A stretch of DNA of 64,000 nucleotides from the NCBI RefSeq assembly GCF_900091585.1, contig NZ_FMHT01000003.1, positions 2,589,501 to 2,653,500 of the forward strand, read 5' to 3'. This stretch comes from Micromonospora nigra (GTDB taxonomy: Bacteria > Actinomycetota > Actinomycetes > Mycobacteriales > Micromonosporaceae). A program made the position numbers and the translations under genes. Below are positions 27,320 through 35,094 of this stretch, piece by piece (the stretch's first letter is position 1; each line of letters opens with the position of its first letter). The notes under the pieces were generated by a model that was given only the letters and a program-made list of their open reading frames with translations, had not been told where the DNA came from and ran no database searches.

Positions 27320-27733
27320 GTGGAGGATTGGCAGGCTGTAGCCAGCGCCATCAACGGCCGGATGGCTGAGTTGCCGATGACTCAGCAGGAGTTGGCCGAA
27401 CGGTCCAAGGTGTCGGCGGCCACCCTGCGGGAGCTGCAATACGCGACCGCGACCCGCAAGCGGTCGGCCCGTACGCTCGCCGCGATCTCTCAGGCTCTCG
27501 GCTGGCCGGATGACTACCTCCGTGCCGTGCTGGCCGGGACTACGCCTCCTAGTGGCGGTGGGAGTGCTGGGCGGGCGGACAGTTCGTCGCTGGTGCTCGC
27601 GCGCCTCGATCAGATTCACGCCGAGGTGCGGAGGCTCGCGGATGCTGTGGAGCGGCTCGCGGTCGGTGTTGGACATGCCGACAAGGACACCAGTTCTGGG
27701 CGCGCATCCGAACGCCGTTCGCCAGCCGGGTAA
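27320..27733 (+). CDS. XRE-family transcriptional regulator
   Basis: 137 aa from GTG 27320; an ATG/GTG at 27260 is in frame but lies next to the operator. The HTH is clear: LPMTQQELAERSKVSAATLR, ELQYATATRKRSARTLAAIS, then LGWPDDYLRAVL. After a Gly/Ser linker, a short coiled-coil-like C-terminus (LARLDQIHAEVRRLADAVERLA) may dimerise. It is divergent from the transfer operon and is probably the repressor that binds the palindromes between them and keeps the element integrated. Confidence 0.82.
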   Translation: MEDWQAVASAINGRMAELPMTQQELAERSKVSAATLRELQYATATRKRSARTLAAISQALGWPDDYLRAVLAGTTPPSGGGSAGRADSSSLVLARLDQIHAEVRRLADAVERLAVGVGHADKDTSSGRASERRSPAG

Positions 27734-27802
27734 GCGCCATCTACTAGGCATCGACTAGGCACGGTTTGATCGTCGGTGCCTACGCCAGCAAGGAGGATCG
27801 TC

Positions 27803-29293
27803 GTGTCTGCTCGTGCCAGCGACGCCACCCCGAATCTCGCGCTCTACAACCTTCGAGACGGGGCGGGCGAGACTCAGCAGGACGTCGCGGACGGGCTGAA
27901 CCGCCTCGGGGCGGGGCGCGGGAAGCGGTTGGCCGTGACCGCCAATCAGGTGAGCAGGTGGGAGCGGGGAATCACGTTCCCGTCGGCGCTCTACCGGCAG
28001 CTCCTTGCCGAGCACTTCGGTGTCTCCGTGCAGGATCTCGGCCTTACTCGGCAGCGGGTCACGCCGCAGCAACGCGACAGTCCCGAGAACGACGACTCCG
28101 GAGGTTTCGCGATCTACCAGGATTCCGAGTCTCACCCACACGCCGAGGAAAGCCAGGAGGAGTGGCGGGCAGTCCGACGGAAGTTGAACACCCACCGGGT
28201 GCAGCTCGCCCGGGAGGCAGCGCGTCTCTATGACGTGGAGCAGCGAGTAGGCGACAGCGGCCTGATCGCGCCGCCGCAGTGGTTGCCGTCGGCTCCCGTC
28301 GAGTTGACGCAGTTCGGGATAGGGATCGCGCCGGAGGGCACCGCGCCCGTCGTCACCGGGACCGAGGATGCGTCAGCCGGCGTACGGCCGTTGGCGGCGG
28401 ACGGGCGGCGGCACCAGCGCTACAGCCTCGCGCTACGGGATGTCGAGCAGCCCCGGCTCTTTGAGAACCGGCTTGCTTGGCATCTGGCGGGGGTCGACTG
28501 GAATCAGCGTGATCGGGCGCTCACGTTCACCACCGGTACGTACTTCGGTGGCGTTGACGTCTCAGAAGCGCTCGCGCACGAAATGGCGATGTACCACGTA
28601 GCCGGCGACGGGAGCGGCATCCTGCCGGCGTCCTGGCGGAACTTAAACTTCCGGCGGCTCGTAGGCGACCCGTTCACCCCCAGCCGTCGGCCGACGGCAC
28701 CGTCAACCGACACGCTCACCCTGCGGGTGGACGACGACGGGGTCTCCTTCGTGCTCCACAACCGTGCTGCCGGCAACGTGGCCGTAGCCGGAGGAATGCT
28801 GCACATCATGCCGGCGGGAGTCTTTCAGCCGTCGAGCGTCCTCCCCGCCGCTCAGACGGCCGACTTCAACCTCTGGCGCAACATGATGCGCGAGTACAGC
28901 GAGGAGTTTCTCGGCAGCGCCGAGCACGGTGGCGAAGGCGAGCCGGCGGACTACACCGCCGAGCCGTTGGCGGCCTTCGACCGCGCCTATGCCGCCGGTG
29001 GTGTCCGGGTCTACTGCCTCGGAGTCGCGCTTGACGCACTCACCCTGTGGGGCGAAATCCTGACCGTCGCGGTGTTTGACGGGCCCACCTATGACCACCT
29101 GTTCGCCAACATGGTCAGCGCCAATGCCGAGGGGACCGTAGTAAAGACCGGTCGGGTACGGCCCACGTCAGCGCTGCCGTTCACCCGCCACACCATCGAC
29201 GAACTGACCGCCAGCGGACGGCTGGCCCCGGCGGCAGCCGGATGCCTCCAACTCGCGTGGGAGCATCGCCGCACGATCCTAGGGAGAGGCTGA
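27803..29293 (+). CDS. HTH regulator with large uncharacterised C-terminal domain
   Basis: 496 aa from GTG 27803 (AGGAGG eight bases upstream). Residues 10-82 form an XRE-type HTH (RDGAGETQQDVADGLNRLG, then NQVSRWERGITFPSALYRQL). A linker of about 70 residues follows. Residues 190-490 form a globular domain with LALRDVEQPRLFENRLAWHL, EALAHEMAMYHV, GGMLHIMPAGVFQP and EYSEEFLGSAEH. It has no ATP or metal motif that I recognise. The segment containing YSEEFLG faintly recalls the Nudix E-E pattern. Its stop is one base before the epimerase start, so the two are co-expressed. It may sense a ligand related to that enzyme. Confidence 0.72.
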   Translation: MSARASDATPNLALYNLRDGAGETQQDVADGLNRLGAGRGKRLAVTANQVSRWERGITFPSALYRQLLAEHFGVSVQDLGLTRQRVTPQQRDSPENDDSGGFAIYQDSESHPHAEESQEEWRAVRRKLNTHRVQLAREAARLYDVEQRVGDSGLIAPPQWLPSAPVELTQFGIGIAPEGTAPVVTGTEDASAGVRPLAADGRRHQRYSLALRDVEQPRLFENRLAWHLAGVDWNQRDRALTFTTGTYFGGVDVSEALAHEMAMYHVAGDGSGILPASWRNLNFRRLVGDPFTPSRRPTAPSTDTLTLRVDDDGVSFVLHNRAAGNVAVAGGMLHIMPAGVFQPSSVLPAAQTADFNLWRNMMREYSEEFLGSAEHGGEGEPADYTAEPLAAFDRAYAAGGVRVYCLGVALDALTLWGEILTVAVFDGPTYDHLFANMVSANAEGTVVKTGRVRPTSALPFTRHTIDELTASGRLAPAAAGCLQLAWEHRRTILGRG

Positions 29294-29294
29294 C

Positions 29295-30275
29295 GTGCAC
29301 GTACTGGTAACCGGCGGCCTCGGCTTCCTCGGCCACGCCGTCAGCCGCGAACTGCTCGCCACCGGCCACCGGGTCACCGTCATGAGCCGGGGCCGCGGTG
29401 ACCGCAACCCGCCCCCCGGCTTCGAGCTGGTGACGGGAGACATCCGCGACCGCGCACGGGTCGCCGAGATCGTTCAGGAGGGCGGGTACGACGGAGTCGT
29501 GCATCTGGCCGCTCTGACCAGCGGCCGGGACTCGTTCGCCGACCCGCTGAGTTACTTCGATGTCAATGCGACCGGCACTCTGAACCTGCTCATGGCTTTA
29601 GACGCTGCGCGCACGACCACCGCGCCGGCTCTGGTCTTCGCCTCCACCAACATCGTCTACGGATCGCAGCACCACGGCGCACTGTCCGAACACCTCGACC
29701 CCCACCCGGAGAGCCCGTACGCGGCGTCGAAGGTCGCGGCCGAACACATGGTCGCGGCCTACGCGGCAACCGCAGCAATCGGCGCGATCATCGTCCGGCC
29801 CTTCAACATCGCCGGGGCCGTTGACGGCGTCACCGACACCGACCGCGCGCGGATCATCCCGAACGTCTTTCGCGCGATCACCGGCCAACTCGACCACGTC
29901 ACCCTCAATGGCGACGGATCGGCAGTGCGAGACTTCGTTCACGTCGCCGACGCGGCCACCGCCATCCTGCTCGCGCTGGGCGCGTGCATTCCTGGGACCT
30001 GCCAGACCATCAACCTCGGCTCAGGTGTCGGAACGAGCATGGCCAGTGTGCTGACCACCGCCGAGCAGGTCACTGGCTGCCCGGTCCCTATCCACCATCA
30101 GTCACCCAAGCCTGAACCGCCGATCCTAATCGCGGACACCAGCCGGTCCCGTGCCGTCCTTGGCTGGACCCCAGCAAGGTCTATGTTGACCGACATTCTC
30201 GCGGATGCGTGGGAGGCATGGCCGGATGCATTGTCTGGCCAATTCTCTGCCACGTTGCCGAAACAGTCTCCGTAG
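29295..30275 (+). CDS. NAD-dependent epimerase/dehydratase (extended SDR)
   Basis: 326 aa, GTG start. The Rossmann motif GGLGFLG (7-13), the D of VTGDIRD, the catalytic S/T with Y-x3-K (SPYAASK) and RPFNIAGA match sugar-nucleotide epimerases such as UDP-glucose 4-epimerase and relatives. A substrate-binding VRDFVHVADAA stretch follows. It probably interconverts or dehydrates an NDP-sugar in the cytoplasm. It is cargo, since no transfer or replication role is known for this family. The upstream regulator gene abuts it. Confidence 0.85.
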   Translation: MHVLVTGGLGFLGHAVSRELLATGHRVTVMSRGRGDRNPPPGFELVTGDIRDRARVAEIVQEGGYDGVVHLAALTSGRDSFADPLSYFDVNATGTLNLLMALDAARTTTAPALVFASTNIVYGSQHHGALSEHLDPHPESPYAASKVAAEHMVAAYAATAAIGAIIVRPFNIAGAVDGVTDTDRARIIPNVFRAITGQLDHVTLNGDGSAVRDFVHVADAATAILLALGACIPGTCQTINLGSGVGTSMASVLTTAEQVTGCPVPIHHQSPKPEPPILIADTSRSRAVLGWTPARSMLTDILADAWEAWPDALSGQFSATLPKQSP

Positions 30276-30622
30276 AAACGAGGCGGCGCGAAGCGGCTGC
30301 GCCCAACGCATTCGAACCTTTGCCTTTCAAACCTCGACTCACTTCCGACGCCTCTGCAAGTCACGCCCACCCGAAGCGCACAGGGCTGGACTGCAAGTTG
30401 CTCGGCACTGAACTGGGCCAGGCCAGCCAATCGCCTCGGCAGAGGTCCCGCCTCTTGACGGGTGCCCACTCCGGTTTTAGCGATAATCCGACACTCTGAC
30501 AATTCAAGCAAAGAAGACAAAGCGGCATTCATGCGATATGATCGGACGCAGCGGCCCCAGGAAGACTGCCTACCTCCATGCCAGGTATTGATCTTACCCG
30601 TCACGCAAATTAGGATTTCCGC
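30276..30622. other. Intergenic region at the start of the lower-GC cargo island
   Basis: No gene is supported in these 347 bases. Base composition falls here compared with the transfer region. The 30480-30620 part is AT-rich and probably contains the promoter of the gene at 30623 (for example TATGAT at 30537-30542, a good -10 form). I see no repeat or RNA gene. Confidence 0.45.
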
Positions 30623-31384
30623 ATGTTGATGTCAGACTCTTTCGTCAGCGAAGCGGACATGTACCCTTCCGCCGCAGCGTGCAAGGATGTCCTAGCATCC
30701 ACATTCGACGTCGCGGTTAATCACTTCTTTCAGGTCAAGGCGGCCGTTGGAATTCCCGATCTCGTCCTAGCGATCTTTGACGACCAGGAACTCGAATATC
30801 GCTCTCAGAATAAGCTGACGCCAATCGTCGACGCACCTGACGTAGCCGCCATGTCTTATCTGGGTAATCGATGGAGTGAGAAATGCTCTACCGCTGAGGT
30901 AGCCCAAGCGGTTGGCATGTCGGCCGGCTATATCTCGTCGGAGGTTCTTCCACGGCTAGTAACCGCCGGTCATGCCGAAAAGGTGGCTCGGGGCAAGTGG
31001 CAGGCTTGCCATTCTTTTCGCTCTACGGTTCGCCTACTGGTCACGGTCGAAGCCAAGGTTTCCGCGTGGAAGCAGGCGTTATGGCAAGCCCAGCGACATT
31101 CGGCCGGCGCTGACATGGCCTGGGTACTGCTTGACACCCGCGCAGTAGAGCCAGCTATGCGCAACCGAGCCTTCTTTCGGAAGATGTGTGTTGGGGTCGC
31201 CAGCCTTAATGTGTCGGGGTCATTAACTGTGCACCAACAGGCACCCGCCCGAGCCACCAGCCCCATCGAAAGAACGATCTTAGCTGAGCGCGTAATGCAC
31301 CTCTACCTCTCAGGGAGGTCCGAGTGGGATTGGTCTTCGATGTTCGGGCTGGCGACCGGGCCTAAAGCATCTGGAGCCAGCTAG
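30623..31384 (+). CDS. HTH protein with EAK nuclease-like motif
   Basis: 253 aa. Residues 85-122 form a winged helix (CSTAEVAQAVGMSAGYISSE, then LVTAGHAEKVARGKW). The next part reads RLLVTVEAKVSAWKQALWQA, then DMAWVLLD. The E143-x-K145 pair, the following W-x3-ALWQA helix and the WVLLD strand resemble PD-(D/E)XK nuclease-fold proteins of the type HTH plus EAK..W..AL.QA..Y. Whether it cuts DNA is unproven. The start may be ATG 30623 or 30629; no clear ribosome site. Its 3' end overlaps the convergent CxCxxC gene by 23 bases. Codon use is less GC-biased than in the transfer genes. Confidence 0.7.
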   Translation: MLMSDSFVSEADMYPSAAACKDVLASTFDVAVNHFFQVKAAVGIPDLVLAIFDDQELEYRSQNKLTPIVDAPDVAAMSYLGNRWSEKCSTAEVAQAVGMSAGYISSEVLPRLVTAGHAEKVARGKWQACHSFRSTVRLLVTVEAKVSAWKQALWQAQRHSAGADMAWVLLDTRAVEPAMRNRAFFRKMCVGVASLNVSGSLTVHQQAPARATSPIERTILAERVMHLYLSGRSEWDWSSMFGLATGPKASGAS

Positions 31385-32801
31385 AGAGATGCTTAGGGTC
31401 ATCCTTTCCTAGCAGCACCTGACTCTCGCGGAACTGTTGGGAACGGCGAACAATCCGGCGAACAGCTGCACGAGATCCGCCGGCAGAGATGGTGCCCTTA
31501 GCTGCAGCACACAACTGCCCTTGACTGTAGAGCGTGTGCCACTGGAGAATGCTCCGGTTATAAACGCCCGTTCCATCAACGGCCTCGCACCATCGACAGT
31601 CACACGGCAGGTAGCCCTTTTGGCCTACGAGTGAGCGGTGCGTCCGATATTCAATAGCGTGGATGAGCGCCCTCTCAAATATTCGCTGCACATCCGTAAT
31701 ATTCTGCTGGCGGCCGAATACTCGGTGCTGGAAAAATGCCTGCTGGGCTGCGGCAGTTCCCGTCCCGAAACCCTTTGCTCCATGTGCGAGGAAATACCAG
31801 CCCGTAAGGCCAGACTGCGGAAGAATTAGTTTTCTCTCCTCTTCCTCAGCCAGGTTGCTGAGCTCTTTGTAGAACGAAAGAACATCCGGGTCCCGAAGCA
31901 GCGGCCCACCTTCGTTATAGCGCCATTGCCCACGGACGTACCAAGTGTCAAACTGGTCACGTTCCAAAAGTTCGGCGAGCAGCATCTCCCCCAACGCTTT
32001 ATTAGTCATAAAGTCGTGCGGCAGCGTCAAATTTAGGGCCATTCGCTCGTCGCCTCTCAAGAGCGAATGAAGGTGATCGCCCTCCTCGACCAAGTCTGCG
32101 ATGCTTCGAGCAGCCGTAGACGGATTCAAAGCCCGTCCCGAAGTGAGGATAACGTTCGCCCCTGCCTGCCTTTGTGCCGCTACAACCTCTGAAACAAACT
32201 GGTCTTGGCCTACCATTCCGAGATAGGGAGCTCGATCCCGCATATTGCTGGCCTTGCGGGCCGCCCGCAGCCCAGCATCCTCGTTAGGGTACGAGGCAGG
32301 GTCTTCGCTCTCCAATAACAAAGAACCGCGGTCGGCCCAAAAGCCCTCAGGATCGGCGATGCGAATAGCCGCGACATGACAGTCAAAGACATCCGCGATT
32401 TTCTTTGGGGTATGACGTGGGATGCTTGTCACCACCCCGATCCCCAGCGCAGCACCGTTCATCGCATGTAGGCGACTCAGCACCTCTCTGCCTTGTGTGA
32501 AGTTGGGCTGGCCAGCGTGGTACAAGAACAGCAGCCTCTGCCCATCGATGGCTTGATCCCTTGAAGGAATCGCGGAGGCGATGCCGCTACGCGTGACCGA
32601 GCCGGGAGGCGGGGTAGAGACGACAGTGCCGGAAGGACCACCGGCGAGGACTAGATAGGCGGGATGCTCCTCGGCCAACTCCATGACCTCGTAGCGAGCC
32701 GGGGCCATGCTCTCCTGGGAAGTGCCACCCTCATTCTCGCTGAGTTCGTCGAGCTCATCCCACGGGTAGTCATCTGACCACTCTTCCTCGGCGTCCGCCA
32801 C
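31362..32801 (-). CDS. Protein with CxCxxC...H site, possibly TGT-like
   Basis: 479 aa from GTG 32801 (GGGGAGGA upstream). Residues 1-35 are acidic. Residues 85-330 alternate strands and helices (LLFLYHAG, ALGIGVVTS, HVAAIRIAD, ANVILTSGRA, LNLTLPHDF, TWYVRGQW), which could be a TIM barrel. Residues 396-425 hold C400-x-C402-x2-C405 and, after YNRSILQ, H422. tRNA-guanine transglycosylases have CxCxxC and a later His as their zinc site, with a similar YSRAYL segment; their spacing to His is longer (25 rather than 16 residues). The assignment is therefore tentative. The kinase gene upstream is 11 bases away, in one operon. Confidence 0.55.
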   Translation of the reverse strand: MADAEEEWSDDYPWDELDELSENEGGTSQESMAPARYEVMELAEEHPAYLVLAGGPSGTVVSTPPPGSVTRSGIASAIPSRDQAIDGQRLLFLYHAGQPNFTQGREVLSRLHAMNGAALGIGVVTSIPRHTPKKIADVFDCHVAAIRIADPEGFWADRGSLLLESEDPASYPNEDAGLRAARKASNMRDRAPYLGMVGQDQFVSEVVAAQRQAGANVILTSGRALNPSTAARSIADLVEEGDHLHSLLRGDERMALNLTLPHDFMTNKALGEMLLAELLERDQFDTWYVRGQWRYNEGGPLLRDPDVLSFYKELSNLAEEEERKLILPQSGLTGWYFLAHGAKGFGTGTAAAQQAFFQHRVFGRQQNITDVQRIFERALIHAIEYRTHRSLVGQKGYLPCDCRWCEAVDGTGVYNRSILQWHTLYSQGQLCAAAKGTISAGGSRAAVRRIVRRSQQFRESQVLLGKDDPKHLSSWLQML

Positions 32802-32812
32802 AGCTTCCTCCC

Positions 32813-33631
32813 CTATGCCTGCTCCAAGATCCGAAGATTGCTCCTGGTGCTACCGCGCCGGTGAGCCTGGACAGAGAGTAGTCGATCTAAGACACGGCGC
32901 AACCCCTCAGGGGTTTCAGCAGGTAGTGCACGGGACCCGCTCTCCACTGCCCGCAACATGGCATCGAAATCGTAGACCTTGCCATCTTCATAAAATGGGT
33001 GTTCCCTTCTGAGCACCTGATGCACCATGACGCCAACCGCGAACAAGTCGCTCGCCTTCTGCGCCGGCTGGCTGCGCAGCTGCTCAGGGGCCATGTAAGG
33101 CGGAGTGCCAAGGAATCCAGGGTAGACGGTCAGGGTGGCCGCGTCGACTTGCTTTGAAAGGCCGAGATCCAGGATGACTGGTTTACGCCAGTCGCCATTT
33201 CTCAAACCGACATTTGCAGGTTTCAAGTCGCGGTGGATCGTGCCACTCTCGTGAAGTTCATGCAACCCAGTTAGAAGCGCGGTGAGCAGGCTTCCGGCCT
33301 CCGTTTCAGTCGGCCACTCTTGCTTGCCTATCCGCTCAGCCATATCGCCACCGGCAATGTATTCGAATTCAAGCGCGGGATAGGTGCGGTCCCCGAATGC
33401 TAGGTGCGTCAGCCCGTAGAGACGGACCACATTCTCGTGATTTACACGCTGCAGTGCTTCTACCTCGCGCTCTACGCGGCGTGGGTCGGCGGGGGCACCG
33501 CACAAGATTTTGACCGCCCGCCCTCCGGCCTTCCACGTGTCACCGAAGGTACCGACACCAAGAAGAGCGGCATCCGATCCTAGGACCGAAGTTACGAGGC
33601 GTGGATCCAGTCGAGGGTTTGGCAAGGTCAT
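32813..33631 (-). CDS. Serine/threonine protein kinase, cytoplasmic
   Basis: 272 aa with all catalytic marks: Gly loop GVGTFG (25-30), K41 in RAVKIL, alpha-C Glu near 56, HRDLKPAN (133-140), DLG (155-157, in place of DFG) and APE (181-183). There is no membrane segment, PASTA or other sensor domain, so it is a bare kinase of the type found in defence and mobile-element operons rather than a PknB-type receptor. It is the first gene of a two-gene operon; the second gene encodes the CxCxxC protein, a plausible substrate. Lower-GC codon use fits recent acquisition. Confidence 0.92.
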   Translation of the reverse strand: MTLPNPRLDPRLVTSVLGSDAALLGVGTFGDTWKAGGRAVKILCGAPADPRRVEREVEALQRVNHENVVRLYGLTHLAFGDRTYPALEFEYIAGGDMAERIGKQEWPTETEAGSLLTALLTGLHELHESGTIHRDLKPANVGLRNGDWRKPVILDLGLSKQVDAATLTVYPGFLGTPPYMAPEQLRSQPAQKASDLFAVGVMVHQVLRREHPFYEDGKVYDFDAMLRAVESGSRALPAETPEGLRRVLDRLLSVQAHRRGSTRSNLRILEQA

Positions 33632-33955
33632 GCACGTCAGCTTAAGGAATCAACACCGCGACTGGCGAGCGCCAACCGTTTTGTCTGGAATGATTCATTA
33701 GAGCAATTTGGCAGATGATGAGGCTCCTCATTGCTCCAGCATTCCTGTGACCGCCAGTGCTTGAAAACTGCCCAAGGTCCACCCCGCCGAGGCACCAGTC
33801 CGAGGCCGTCGCAGTTGTCGTCTCGTTCGGCTACGTCGGCGAACGAGAGACGACAGACTTTGAAAGGGTGGCGGACAGGCCGGGCGCGCGCCGTGGAACT
33901 GGAACAGTCAAAAACCCGACAGCGTCGCGTGACTGTCGATGGGCCTAGCCACGGC
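33632..33955. other. Intergenic region with dyad and att-like core
   Basis: No gene is supported. The 324 bases contain a long imperfect dyad (GTCGTCTCGTTCG at 33817-33829 with 33840-33854). It is followed at once by CTTTGAAAGGGTG (33858-33870), which resembles the integration core CTTGGAAAGCGTG. The kinase promoter should lie at the left edge (33632-33720). Confidence 0.5.
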
Positions 33956-34549
33956 ATGCTGCCCCGCATGCCATCGGTCAACTGGGACACTGTCGCCACC
34001 GCCGCCACCACAGCCCTGATCGTCACCATGGGTACCGAATATGCCGCTAAGCCGCGCCTTGAGGCCCGCAAGGAGCGAATCACCACCGCGCTCCGGTCGC
34101 GCCGTGAGCTATCAGCGGCGCTCATCGCCATCTGCCTGCCGGCAACGTTCCTCACCTTGGACATACCTAAAGAAGCGGAACCGCAGGTCCGCGAGACCCT
34201 GAAAGCAGAACGACAGCGCCAATACGAACGGATGCGCCAGCAGGTGCAGGCAATGACGGACAGCATGGACCGACACGCCAGCACCTTCCACTCCATGCCC
34301 ATGAAGATCGTGATGTCATACATCGGCACCGTGCAAGGCGCCATGCTGTCAGCCCGTACCCGCCACGACAAGGCAAAGCTCATCCTTGAGTTGTCGCAGC
34401 AGATGGCGTTAATTCTTGACGGCCGCTGGTGGCAGGCGGTGGCGCGAGTAAGAGCGCTGCAGAGGTTCCACGAGCTTGTGGTCGAGAGCGAGAAGCAGGC
34501 GGACAAGGTACCGCAGCGCGAAGGGGAGACGGCGTCGCCAGTCGCTTAG
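33956..34549 (+). CDS. Hypothetical protein with N-terminal hydrophobic stretch
   Basis: 197 aa from ATG 33956; ATG 33968 is an alternative, and neither has a clear ribosome site. Residues 8-25 (WDTVATAATTALIVTMGTEY) could be a weak membrane anchor. The rest is helical and charged, with a likely coiled coil (EPQVRETLKAERQRQYERMR, QQVQAMTDSMDRHAS). No family recognised. It is flanked on both sides by related att-like repeats, so it may be a separately acquired piece at the right end of the element. Confidence 0.6.
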   Translation: MLPRMPSVNWDTVATAATTALIVTMGTEYAAKPRLEARKERITTALRSRRELSAALIAICLPATFLTLDIPKEAEPQVRETLKAERQRQYERMRQQVQAMTDSMDRHASTFHSMPMKIVMSYIGTVQGAMLSARTRHDKAKLILELSQQMALILDGRWWQAVARVRALQRFHELVVESEKQADKVPQREGETASPVA

Positions 34550-34677
34550 GTCGTCCTCACTCCTCGGGAGCGGCACCTCCACGTTCCGCCAGTGCAGGTG
34601 GTTGAGGATCATGCCGAGCAGCTGTACGGCTTTCCACACGTCGCGCTGTCGAACCGGCACGGACGCGTGGTCGCAGA

Positions 34678-34821
34678 CCTCGAAAGCGTGTGCGGCCAGT
34701 CTTGGGCCGTCTCAGTTGTCGTCTCGTTCGGCCACGTCCAAGGTCATCCGCTGAAGTCCCATACCGCGCGGACGTCGCTGCCTGGGACGGGTGCGAGCTG
34801 CGGTGAACGCGAGACGACAGA
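34678..34821. repeat. Second att-like core and arm-like repeats before attR
   Basis: CCTCGAAAGCGTG (34678-34690) resembles the attR core and also the anticodon arm of tRNA-Ser(CGA). It is followed by CGTCTCAGTTGTCGTCTC (34708-34725). That motif is near-identical to sequences at 33807-33824, at 34949-34965 and at the integrase end, 15647-15664. Arms GTCGTCTCGTTCG (34718-34730) and GAACGCGAGACGAC (34805-34818) flank the spacer before attR. These look like integrase or excisionase arm-binding sites. Confidence 0.6.
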
Positions 34822-34912
34822 CTTGGAAAGCGTGTTGGGTTAACACCCTCACGAGTTCGAATCTCGTATCCTCCGCTCTCCTGAGCAGCACGAACGACAG
34901 GGCCGGCCCCAC
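34822..34912 (+). repeat. attR: right copy of the 91-bp direct repeat
   Basis: Identical to 15521-15611 except for A at 34844 in place of C. It contains only the 3' half of tRNA-Ser (from the anticodon loop on), without a 5' half in front, so it is not a working tRNA gene. It marks the chromosomal end of the element. It is followed by a diverged copy of the hairpin that also follows attL. Confidence 0.88.
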
Positions 34913-34952
34913 CGGGTGCCGGCCCTGAGTCGTCCCTACGATCGCTGCCGTC

Positions 34953-35055
34953 TCAGTTGTCGTCCTGCCTGCCCTCTTCCGGCCTGTCCGGCTGCTCGTC
35001 GCGGGACTCCCTGGGCCGACGCGGCAGGTCGCCCCGGAACAGTCCTGCGAGGCTC
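34953..35055 (-). pseudogene. Relic of a second tyrosine integrase, C-terminus only
   Basis: Reading the minus strand to TGA at 34953-34955 gives SLAGLFRGDLPRRPRE, then DEQPDRPEEGRQDDN. This aligns with the end of the intact integrase (LGGLLWGDLPTGPGE, then PPPDQPEQGK). The flanking DNA is also related. The catalytic domain is gone. It indicates that an earlier element with a related integrase sat at the same tRNA gene and was later lost except for this tail. Confidence 0.75.
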
Positions 35056-35094
35056 CCACCGCCTCGCCGGCTCCGGGCGTCGCTGACGGTGGCC

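Larger units (their letters stand above)
15521..34912. mobile_element. Actinomycete integrative and conjugative element (AICE) in tRNA-Ser, about 19.4 kb
   Basis: The element is bounded by the 91-bp direct repeat. It contains the full AICE set: tyrosine integrase and excisionase at the tRNA end, a replication module (helicase-like ATPase plus primase-polymerase with a neighbouring iteron array), and a single FtsK-type TraB translocase. It also has a DUF2637 spread-type membrane protein, a Nudix gene, an RRQRL zinc protein, and XRE regulation from a central divergent promoter. AICEs transfer double-stranded DNA between mycelia with TraB alone. The right third is cargo: epimerase, an HTH/EAK protein, a CxCxxC protein and a kinase. 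Genes of the left arm overlap or nearly abut, so they form one or two transcripts. Integrity looks good apart from the Nudix frameshift. Confidence 0.9.

Noticed and set aside
30098..30604. 168-aa minus-strand frame after the epimerase
   Set aside because: It overlaps the epimerase 3' end, has no ribosome site and shows no family resemblance.
34678..34700. A tRNA-Ser(CGA) gene fragment as a working tRNA
   Set aside because: Only an anticodon-arm-like 13-mer matches; no acceptor, D or T arm can be folded around it.
34822..34912. A second tRNA-Ser(GGA) gene
   Set aside because: Only the 3' half from the anticodon loop is present; no acceptor 5' strand or D arm precedes it. It is the attR copy.
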